DNA from: Bacteroidales bacterium
GTDB taxonomy: Bacteria > Bacteroidota > Bacteroidia > Bacteroidales > Marinilabiliaceae
Direction: 5' to 3'
NCBI GenBank assembly: GCA_900766825.1
Contig: CAAFWU010000037.1
Span: 1-64,000, forward strand
Length of the DNA stretch: 64,000 nucleotides
In this document: in pieces, positions 57,435 through 64,000 of the stretch
Position numbering within the stretch: the first letter of the stretch is position 1
How the letters are laid out: every line of letters begins with the position of its first letter
Notes under the pieces: generated by a model
What the model was told of the DNA's origin: nothing
Seen by the model: the letters and a program-made list of their open reading frames with translations, nothing else
The model's database searches: none
Translations under genes and position numbers: made by a program

Positions 57435-58742
57435 GTGAGCGGAACATTCAGAATTGAGGGCGGTCATCCCCTCAACGGAACCATAACACCTCAGGGCGCC
57501 AAAAACGAGGCTCTGCAAATCCTTTGCGCCACCCTGCTGACACCCGACGAGGTGGTGGTAGACAACATACCCGACATTTTGGATGTCAACAACCTCATCG
57601 ACCTGCTCGGGTGCATGGGCGTCAAGGTTTGGCGCGAAGGCCGACACAAATGCCACTTTCAGGCCGAGAACGTCAACTTGGACTATTTGCTCACCGATGA
57701 CTTCAAACGCCGTGCATCGGCTCTCCGTGGATCCATCATGATCATGGGTCCCCTCTTGGCTCGTTTTGGCAAAGCCTATTTTCCAAAGCCTGGTGGCGAC
57801 AAGATTGGTCGCCGACGTCTCGATACCCACTTCTATGGCTTCTCTAAGTTAGGCGCCAGCTTCGACTTCGATTTCGGACAATTCTTCTACTCCGTTAGTG
57901 CCCCTAAACTCAGGGGAGACTATATCCTACTGGACGAGGCTTCGGTGACTGGCACCGCCAACACCCTTATGGCTGCCGTTTTGGCCGAGGGCACCACAAC
58001 CATCTACAATGCCGCTTGCGAACCCTATCTGCAACAACTGTGCAAAATGTTGGTGGCCATGGGTGCCAATATTCAGGGCATTGGCTCCAACCTATTGATC
58101 GTCAACGGTGTTCAGAGCCTCGGTGGCTGTCAGCATCGTATCTGGCCAGACATGATAGAGGTTGGCTCTTTCATTGGCATGGCGGCCATGACGGCTGGCG
58201 ACGTCACCATCAAAGATGCGGGCGTTAGGCACCTCGGCATCATACCCTTGGCCTTCCAGCGCATGGGCATTCAGATGGATATTGTGGGCGACGACATCCA
58301 CATCCCCGCTCAAGAGCATTATACCATCGACTCCTTCATCGATGGCTCCATCATGACCGTGGCCGATGCCCCATGGCCTGGACTTACGCCCGACTTGCTC
58401 AGCGTCTTCCTCGTTCTGGCCACTCAAGCCAAAGGCAGCGTGCTCATACACCAAAAGATGTTCGAAAGCCGACTCTTTTTTGTCGATAAACTCATCGACA
58501 TGGGTGCCAAGATCATCCTCTGCGACCCACACCGTGCCACCGTCATCGGTCTCGACCGCGAAACCCAACTACGTGGAACCACAATGACCTCGCCCGATAT
58601 CCGCGCCGGCGTGGCTCTGCTCATTGCTGCCCTTTCGGCCAATGGCGTCAGCACCATCCACAACATCGAGCAGATCGACCGTGGCTATCAGTACATCGAT
58701 AAGCGACTCTCCGACCTCGGTGCCGTAATCTCGCGAATCTGA
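57435..58742 (+). CDS. murA: UDP-N-acetylglucosamine 1-carboxyvinyltransferase MurA
   Basis: 435 residues from a GTG at 57435 (MSGTFRIEGGHPLNGTITPQ). EPSP-synthase-like fold with the two-domain repeat. KNEALQILCATLL holds the substrate Lys-Asn pair. The active-site loop reads PKPGGDKIGRRRLDTHFYGF, where E. coli has GGCAIGxRPVDLH: the catalytic Cys115 position is Asp. Asp here is known in other groups and keeps activity but prevents fosfomycin attachment. It makes the first committed precursor of peptidoglycan by adding enolpyruvate to UDP-GlcNAc. Confidence 0.95.
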   Translation: MSGTFRIEGGHPLNGTITPQGAKNEALQILCATLLTPDEVVVDNIPDILDVNNLIDLLGCMGVKVWREGRHKCHFQAENVNLDYLLTDDFKRRASALRGSIMIMGPLLARFGKAYFPKPGGDKIGRRRLDTHFYGFSKLGASFDFDFGQFFYSVSAPKLRGDYILLDEASVTGTANTLMAAVLAEGTTTIYNAACEPYLQQLCKMLVAMGANIQGIGSNLLIVNGVQSLGGCQHRIWPDMIEVGSFIGMAAMTAGDVTIKDAGVRHLGIIPLAFQRMGIQMDIVGDDIHIPAQEHYTIDSFIDGSIMTVADAPWPGLTPDLLSVFLVLATQAKGSVLIHQKMFESRLFFVDKLIDMGAKIILCDPHRATVIGLDRETQLRGTTMTSPDIRAGVALLIAALSANGVSTIHNIEQIDRGYQYIDKRLSDLGAVISRI

Positions 58743-58802
58743 TCCCTCTCCCCGTCCTCTTAGCGACCGATATACAAATACACACACATACATATCCGTA
58801 GT

Positions 58803-60458
58803 ATGAAAAGACACATTTCGTCCCATTGCACTGTTAGGACCGTTCATCTGGGTTTTGCATTGCCTTTTGCATTCTCTTTTGCAAAACCCGCCATGGCTCT
58901 CCTAATGCTTTTTGTGCTCCTCTTTACGCTGGGCGGCTCGCTGCCATGCCGTGCGCAAAAAGTTGACCCTAAGGGCGATGAATATTTCTTCTCGCGATGC
59001 TACGAGAAGGCCACCGAGCAATATCTCAAGGTCTTTGCCAAGAACCCTTCCAACAAAGCTAACCCTAAGTTGCTCAAGCGCATAACCGAGTCGGTTCTGG
59101 CCTCGGAGATGCTGCGCGACACCGCTGCCTATTTCATAGAACTCTATCTCGATATGGTTCATGGCGAGGCCGATGCCCACCTTATGGCAGCCCGAGCCAA
59201 CTTTCATGCCCATAGGTTTGACCGAGCCATTATGCACGTCGACTCCTTCCGCATTTTGGCCACAACAGAGGAGGAACTCCAGCAGGCCGATGTTCTCAAC
59301 TCTTGGATTCGCAATGCGCGCCGTATGCTCAAGGACACCCTGAAGAATGCCATCATTAATCTGGGCGATCAGGTCAACTCACGCAGCAACGAGATTAACC
59401 CCTATATCATCAACAACGGCCAGACACTCGTATTCTCTTGCGACGATAAGTTCGACCGCGATGCTGTTATCAACGTCTTCAATATCAAAGCTTCGGACCA
59501 CGACCAACTCTCTTGGACGCCTGCGCGCAAGGTCTCGGGCGAGGGCGTCAATACACTCAACGACGAGCACCCTTCGGGTGTGACACCAAACGGCATTTTC
59601 TTCTGTTCCAATCGCGAGCATGACTTCAAACTCTACACTGCGGACTACGCTGGCAATGGTCGTTTTAAGGATGTCTACGAGTTCAAAGACCCCATAGATT
59701 TGCTGGGCAGCGAGGTCGCTGGTTGTTTCTCTCCTTCTGGCGACACCCTCTACTTCTCGGGCACAGCGCAAAATGGCAAGTTGGATATCTACTACTCCAT
59801 ATTTGCCAATGGTCAGTGGCGCGAGGCAAGACCCATTCCTGGTCTTGTTAACAGATTCGATAGCGACGAAAACTTCCCCTATCTGGCCAACGGAGGCACA
59901 CGTCTCTACTTCGCTTCCGACCGCGAGGGCACCATGGGTGGCTACGACATCTTCTACTCCGATTTCGACTTCTCTCGTTTCGAGTGGGGACCTGCCGTTC
60001 AGATGCCTTACCCCATCAACGACACCTACGACAACATGACCATCTCCTTCTCCCCCGATGGTCGCTATGCCTACCTCTCTATGTTCCGAGCCGACAGCTA
60101 CGGCGCACGCGATGTCTATGCCTTGCTCAACGACCGCGTTCTGCCCACATCGGCCATAGTCCGCTATACCCTCAAACTCTACAATGCCCAGCGTAAGCAA
60201 GTGGACATCGACGAGCAACCTTCCATTGAGGTACGCGACCAAAATAACGAACTTGTGGCCATTGAGCGTGTCAACCTCCGAACCAAATCCTTTATTGTGG
60301 TTCTGGACCCTGGCACCTACACCCTCACTGTAGAGTACCCAGGAGTCCCTCGCTACGAGGAGAAACTAGTGGTCGAAGATAGGCTCTACAATGCCACACC
60401 CATAGAGAAAACCATTTCGCTCAAACCAACAACAGCTGCCGCATCATCCAAAAAGTAA
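58803..60458 (+). CDS. TPR plus PD40 beta-propeller envelope protein (PorE-like, no OmpA domain)
   Basis: 551 residues. The N-terminal hydrophobic segment (about 20-50) ends PCRAQ and acts as a signal peptide. A TPR-like part is at about 52-190 (KGDEYFFSRCYEKATEQYLKVF). PD40/WD40-like propeller blades span about 195-430 (GCFSPSGDTLYFSG, LYFASDREGTMGGYDIFYSDF, ISFSPDGRYAYLSM). A carboxypeptidase-like beta domain is at about 450-540. This order matches the PorE/OmpA-propeller proteins of type IX secretion and gliding systems, but the C-terminal OmpA domain is absent. Location: periplasm or outer-membrane periplasmic face. Confidence 0.82.
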   Translation: MKRHISSHCTVRTVHLGFALPFAFSFAKPAMALLMLFVLLFTLGGSLPCRAQKVDPKGDEYFFSRCYEKATEQYLKVFAKNPSNKANPKLLKRITESVLASEMLRDTAAYFIELYLDMVHGEADAHLMAARANFHAHRFDRAIMHVDSFRILATTEEELQQADVLNSWIRNARRMLKDTLKNAIINLGDQVNSRSNEINPYIINNGQTLVFSCDDKFDRDAVINVFNIKASDHDQLSWTPARKVSGEGVNTLNDEHPSGVTPNGIFFCSNREHDFKLYTADYAGNGRFKDVYEFKDPIDLLGSEVAGCFSPSGDTLYFSGTAQNGKLDIYYSIFANGQWREARPIPGLVNRFDSDENFPYLANGGTRLYFASDREGTMGGYDIFYSDFDFSRFEWGPAVQMPYPINDTYDNMTISFSPDGRYAYLSMFRADSYGARDVYALLNDRVLPTSAIVRYTLKLYNAQRKQVDIDEQPSIEVRDQNNELVAIERVNLRTKSFIVVLDPGTYTLTVEYPGVPRYEEKLVVEDRLYNATPIEKTISLKPTTAAASSKK

Positions 60459-60470
60459 GCACATTGCACA

Positions 60471-61256
60471 ATGAATATTAAGCTCACCCGTCCCCTCGTT
60501 TTCTTCGATTTAGAAACCACGGGACTCAACATAAGTCGAGATCACATCATCGAGATCTCTCTTATCAAGGTTTTCCCCGACGAGCATCGAGAGAGTTACT
60601 CAACCCGCATCAACCCTGGCATACCCATCCCTCCCGAGTCGTCCGCAGTCCATGGCATCACCGATGCCGATGTGGCCGACAAACCACTCTTTAAGGATGT
60701 GGCGCGAACCATTGCCAACTTCATTCAGGGCTGCGACTTGGCGGGCTACAACAGCAACAAATTCGATGTGCCCATGTTGGCCGAAGAGTTCCTTAACATA
60801 GGCATGGACGATGTCGACCTGCGCCGCTCGTGCTTTGTGGACGTACAAAATATTTTCCACAAAAAAGAGCAGCGTACCCTCATTGCCGCCTATAAATTCT
60901 ATTGCAACAAAGACCTCATCAATGCCCATGGTGCCTTTGCCGACACATCGGCCACGGTAGACGTCTTCATGGCTCAACTCGAACGCTACGACGATTTGCC
61001 AAAGGACATTCGCGGCCTTGCCGAGTTCACTGCCCTCAACCGCAATGTAGACTTTGCTGGTCGTTTTGTCTACGATGCCAATGGGTGCGAAGTCTTCAAC
61101 TTTGGCAAACACAAAGGCAAACGTGTCGAAGACGTTCTGCGCTACGAACCAAGCTATTATGACTGGATGATTAATGGCGACTTCAGCCGAGACACCAAGC
61201 GTGTGCTCACCAGCATCCGCGTTCGCATGTCGGGCAACATGATGTATCGCCAATAA
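60471..61256 (+). CDS. DnaQ-like 3'-5' exonuclease
   Basis: 261 residues. DEDDh exonuclease: FFDLETTGLN (Exo I, D and E), AGYNSNKFDVPML (Exo II, D) and HGAFADTSATVDVF (Exo III, H and D). The C-terminal part (about 190-255, FAGRFVYDANGCEVFNFGKHKGKRVEDV ... YYDWMINGDF) is the extension seen in exonucleases of this Bacteroidota group. It removes nucleotides from DNA 3' ends, as a proofreading or repair enzyme not fused to a polymerase. It starts 12 bases after the propeller gene. Confidence 0.92.
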   Translation: MNIKLTRPLVFFDLETTGLNISRDHIIEISLIKVFPDEHRESYSTRINPGIPIPPESSAVHGITDADVADKPLFKDVARTIANFIQGCDLAGYNSNKFDVPMLAEEFLNIGMDDVDLRRSCFVDVQNIFHKKEQRTLIAAYKFYCNKDLINAHGAFADTSATVDVFMAQLERYDDLPKDIRGLAEFTALNRNVDFAGRFVYDANGCEVFNFGKHKGKRVEDVLRYEPSYYDWMINGDFSRDTKRVLTSIRVRMSGNMMYRQ

Positions 61257-61268
61257 ACCATAGGCTCT

Positions 61269-61296
61269 CGCTCTCCCATTGCCCAATGGGGGAGCG
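61269..61296 (+). other. intercistronic hairpin between the exonuclease and FAH genes
   Basis: CGCTCTCCCATT pairs with AATGGGGGAGCG around GCCC, 12 bp with one G-U pair. No T run follows. It could be a weak terminator or an RNA-processing site. Confidence 0.55.
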
Positions 61297-61338
61297 AATA
61301 CTCGTCTTCACCATCCCCTCTTTAGCTCCCCCTAAGCC

Positions 61339-61962
61339 ATGAAAATTTTCTGTGTCGGACTCAACTACCCCAATCATGCCAACGAGATTGGTATGAAGCG
61401 CCCCGATGAGCCAGTCATATTCATGAAACCCGACACGGCCATCCTCCGCGACAATCAACCATTCTACATACCCGAATGGGCCAGCCGTTTCGACTACGAG
61501 GTCGAACTCGTTTTCCGCATCTGCCGCATGGGCCGACACATCGACCCAAAGTTCGCTCATCGCTATTACGATGCTGTGGCCCTCGGCATCGACTTCACCG
61601 CCCGAGACCTACAAGAGAATCTTGTGGCCAACGGTCGCCCCTGGGAACTCTGCAAGGCCTTCGACTATTCGGCTGCCATATCTCCCTTCGTCCCTTTGGA
61701 CGAGTTTAAGCATCTGTTTCCCAATGGGGCGGGGCTCCACTTCTCGCTCGATGTCAATGGCGAGCGCAGGCAAACGGGCTGCTCGGCAGATATGCTTTTC
61801 CACGTCGACGAAATCATTGCCTACGTTTCGCGCTTCTGTTCGCTGCGCATTGGCGACCTCATATACACTGGCACCCCCGTGGGCGTGGGGCCTGTGAGCG
61901 AGGGCGACCATCTTGTGGGCCAACTCGAGGGACGCACACTTCTCGACTTTGCCATCCGATAA
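61339..61962 (+). CDS. fumarylacetoacetate hydrolase family protein
   Basis: 207 residues covering the FAH catalytic domain. Blocks: KIFCVGLNYPNHANEIG, PVIFMKPDTAILRD, RFDYEVELVFRI (metal-binding Glu residues), LGIDFTARDLQENL, WELCKAFDYSAAISPFV and IGDLIYTGTPVGVGPV. The short, single-domain form is typical of acylpyruvase/oxaloacetate decarboxylase-type members; the true substrate cannot be told from sequence. It lies between an exonuclease and a membrane protein gene, with no pathway partners nearby. Confidence 0.9.
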   Translation: MKIFCVGLNYPNHANEIGMKRPDEPVIFMKPDTAILRDNQPFYIPEWASRFDYEVELVFRICRMGRHIDPKFAHRYYDAVALGIDFTARDLQENLVANGRPWELCKAFDYSAAISPFVPLDEFKHLFPNGAGLHFSLDVNGERRQTGCSADMLFHVDEIIAYVSRFCSLRIGDLIYTGTPVGVGPVSEGDHLVGQLEGRTLLDFAIR

Positions 61963-62011
61963 GTTCCCTCTTTTCCCCTTTTCATTTTGTCGTTCCTCTT
62001 CCTTTTTCATC

Positions 62012-64000
62012 ATGAGCCGCCGCCACATCATAGTTCTCATTCTCTCTGCCCTCTGTGGCATCCTCTGTCTGCTGGGTGGTCTCTTTTTGGCGGATCATAG
62101 GGAGAATACCGACACAGCCGAGGTAAGCGACCATCTGTGCTGCGTAATGGCCGAGCACGATGCCCACATGTCGGCTCTCGTCACCTCTGTGGCCGACACC
62201 ATTGCCAGCCTATGGACAGCAAAGACCACCCCTTCGCAAGCCAATGCAGAGTCAAGTCCTGACCCTTATGCCCACACCTTCGAGGTCTGTCAGGATCTCT
62301 TCAATAGTCTGGTGGCCAACGAGGACTACACTCTCTACGTCTTCCATGGTCCCGACCTCATCCTTTGGCATAGGCCCATGCTGCCCCAGCCCGACCTATC
62401 GCCTGCCGACTTCGACGTCCCCATCATGGTCACCGACAACGGTTGGTACTTTGTTCGCCGAGTCAAGATGCCCCAGGTCAATATATCGGTCTTTGCCCTC
62501 CTGCGTGTGTGGCACACCTACCCCTTTGCCAACGACTATCTCACCGATGGTTTTCACCCTTCGCTCAACCTCCCACCTTCGGCTCGCCTCACACCACTTG
62601 CGCCCAGCAGGTTCCATTTCGCAGCATCGGCAAGTCTGTCAACCCATTCGTCTGGTTCCTACTCGCCTAACATTGTGGTCACCGACTCCCACGGTTGTCA
62701 ACTCTTTGGGGTCGAGCTCAATGCCTACGGTTCCTCGGCTGCGCAAACCGACCTATCTGCCGAGAATATTGCCGTCATAGCCCTCTTCGTTTTGGCCCTC
62801 TGTTGCGCCATACTCTTCACCGTTGTCACCACACGTTGGGTCGTCAGGGCTCATGGCAAAGTCTGGGGCATTGTGGTCTCAGCACTGCTGCTCATCGTAA
62901 CCTACTTTATCGACCTCATGCTGCCCATGCCTCGGGTCGTGAGCCAACTCAGTCTCTTCTCTTTTCAAGTCTTCTCCTACGATTGGTGGCTCCCCTCGTT
63001 GGCCTATGTCACTTTAGCAGCTATTCTCTCTCTCGTTTGGGCTCTCACCATCTATAGGCTCTTGCGCCCATCGGTGGGTTGCTCTGTGGACAGCGAGGAA
63101 AGAAAATTCGATGATAATAATCAGGCAGTTCCAGCAGTTGCTGGCCTCAAAAAAAGTGGGCAAATATGTTTGGTAGTGCGCTCGCTTGTTCTCTCGCTGC
63201 TCGTTGCGGTGGTCTATCTGTTCACCAATGCAGTCATGGATCTCTTGGTGCATCACTCCTCGCAGCTCTTTTTCTTTATGCGATCTCTCGACATCTCTTT
63301 CCCCTCTTTTGCCAAGATTGTCATTGTATCGCTATCTCTCCTATGCACTCTGCTGGTCTTCGAACGCGTTGGAGCCTTCTGGGTCTTTGCTCTTAGCAAT
63401 GCACGGCAAAGTCGCATCGTGTTGCTTGCCATCCTTCTCTCGCTCGCTCTGGTGGTGGGGGTGGCTTGGCTCTCTTTTCGCCCCGATATGCTCTATGTTA
63501 TTGGAGGATACGTGGTTGCCGTGGGTACCATTCTGCTTATGAAACGTTCTGCACCACGAACCATGCCTTTTAGCCAACTGGTTTGGATCGTGGCCCTCAC
63601 ATCGCTCTTTGCATCGCTCCGTCTTGTGGCCCTCAACGAGCAAAAGGAGATGGAAAACCGTAAGCTTCTGGCCTACAACCTCTCCTATCAGCTTTTGAGG
63701 GAGGACGACCCCATTGCCGAACAGCTCTTGGAACATACGCAGGAGGATATGTTGGCCGACTCGCTCCTCAACGTGTTGGCTCAAGACCCAAAGGTCTCCG
63801 ACGATGAACTCTATGCCTATGTGCGAAACCGTTTCTTCTCTGGCTACTACTCTCGTTTCGACCTTCAGGTTATCCCATGCCGCGGCTCCAACAGCACGGT
63901 GCAACTCACCAACACTGGCGAGCAATTCGACTGTCTCAGCTACTTTGACCAACTCACGGCCCAGCATGGCATCCGCCTCCAGCATGCCAACTGCTTCTGT
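62012..64000 (+). CDS. large membrane protein, probable sensor kinase N-terminal part (partial, runs off the window)
   Basis: Open from ATG 62012 to the window end: 663 codons without a stop. A first membrane helix (about 6-26) is followed by an extracytoplasmic domain (about 30-245), then a cluster of about seven hydrophobic segments (about 250-545: VIALFVLALCCAILFTVV, VWGIVVSALLLIVTYFIDL, LLAILLSLALVVGVAWLSF and others). A soluble part begins about 555 (NRKLLAYNLSYQLLREDDPI ... NRFFSGYYSRFDLQV). This layout recalls very long Bacteroidota sensor histidine kinases, but no kinase motif is inside the window, so the assignment is tentative. Confidence 0.6.
   Translation, partial: MSRRHIIVLILSALCGILCLLGGLFLADHRENTDTAEVSDHLCCVMAEHDAHMSALVTSVADTIASLWTAKTTPSQANAESSPDPYAHTFEVCQDLFNSLVANEDYTLYVFHGPDLILWHRPMLPQPDLSPADFDVPIMVTDNGWYFVRRVKMPQVNISVFALLRVWHTYPFANDYLTDGFHPSLNLPPSARLTPLAPSRFHFAASASLSTHSSGSYSPNIVVTDSHGCQLFGVELNAYGSSAAQTDLSAENIAVIALFVLALCCAILFTVVTTRWVVRAHGKVWGIVVSALLLIVTYFIDLMLPMPRVVSQLSLFSFQVFSYDWWLPSLAYVTLAAILSLVWALTIYRLLRPSVGCSVDSEERKFDDNNQAVPAVAGLKKSGQICLVVRSLVLSLLVAVVYLFTNAVMDLLVHHSSQLFFFMRSLDISFPSFAKIVIVSLSLLCTLLVFERVGAFWVFALSNARQSRIVLLAILLSLALVVGVAWLSFRPDMLYVIGGYVVAVGTILLMKRSAPRTMPFSQLVWIVALTSLFASLRLVALNEQKEMENRKLLAYNLSYQLLREDDPIAEQLLEHTQEDMLADSLLNVLAQDPKVSDDELYAYVRNRFFSGYYSRFDLQVIPCRGSNSTVQLTNTGEQFDCLSYFDQLTAQHGIRLQHANCFC

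Noticed and set aside
61269..61296. terminator after the exonuclease gene
   Set aside because: The stem is good but no T run follows, so it is listed only as an intercistronic hairpin.

Overview
The window is chromosomal DNA of a member of the Bacteroidota, most likely the order Bacteroidales. The evidence is SusC/SusD and other TonB-dependent receptors, lipoproteins with an acidic residue cluster after the lipobox cysteine, a protein with a type IX secretion-like C-terminus, Bacteroidota-only families (DUF4290, DUF5686, DUF6377, PCMD), and promoters of the TTTG / TAnnTTTG type. No genus can be named from the sequence alone.

Layout. 1-560: end of an rRNA operon (5S tail and terminator), then a GC-rich repeat region. 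560-6600: a zinc-ribbon protein, YraN, a TonB receptor paired with a secreted acid phosphatase, and a small lipoprotein. 6757-6828: tRNA-Glu(CTC). 7109-21030: a divergent hexuronate regulon. The leftward arm runs uxaC, kdgK, eda, exuT, yhcH-like, uxaB, uxaA and takes galacturonate to pyruvate plus glyceraldehyde-3-phosphate. The rightward arm carries a LacI-type regulator, kduI, kduD and a DUF4861 protein, which fits unsaturated uronates from pectin or glycosaminoglycans. The 750-base divergent region holds LacI-like operators. 21057-23490: a small membrane protein and a very codon-biased OmpA-like/TPR lipoprotein. 23795-25638: an AT-rich ATPase plus Toprim-like (RloB-like) pair that looks like an anti-phage module. 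25879-33840: a MATE exporter, a three-gene operon of PCMD lipoprotein, outer-membrane barrel and calycin/PCMD/T9SS protein, and a DUF5686 outer-membrane protein. 34216-39715: acyl-CoA ligase, a long RluA-type pseudouridine synthase and a DUF6377 regulator. 40013-47310: a small polysaccharide utilisation locus (susC, susD, GH3). 47550-52246: the Phe/Tyr operon (pheA, aminotransferase, DAHP synthase-chorismate mutase, tyrA) behind a transcription attenuator. 52357-64000: AAA-ATPase/nuclease, NfeD protease, ThrH, DUF4290, murA, a PD40 protein, an exonuclease, an FAH-family enzyme and the start of a large membrane (probably sensor) protein cut by the window edge.

The most striking element is not in any annotated gene: upstream of pheA, on the minus strand, a promoter-like box is followed by a 26-codon reading frame in which nine of ten consecutive residues are Phe or Tyr, and then by a 14-bp hairpin with a U8 tract. 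A segment just after the aromatic codons can pair with the first terminator arm. This is a complete leader-peptide attenuator controlling the operon that makes Phe and Tyr. Other points of interest are the RloA/RloB-like pair, the LacI operator lying between the two promoter boxes of the regulator gene, a MurA with Asp in place of the catalytic Cys, and the TonB receptor/phosphatase pair flanked by related GGTACCAAC motifs.
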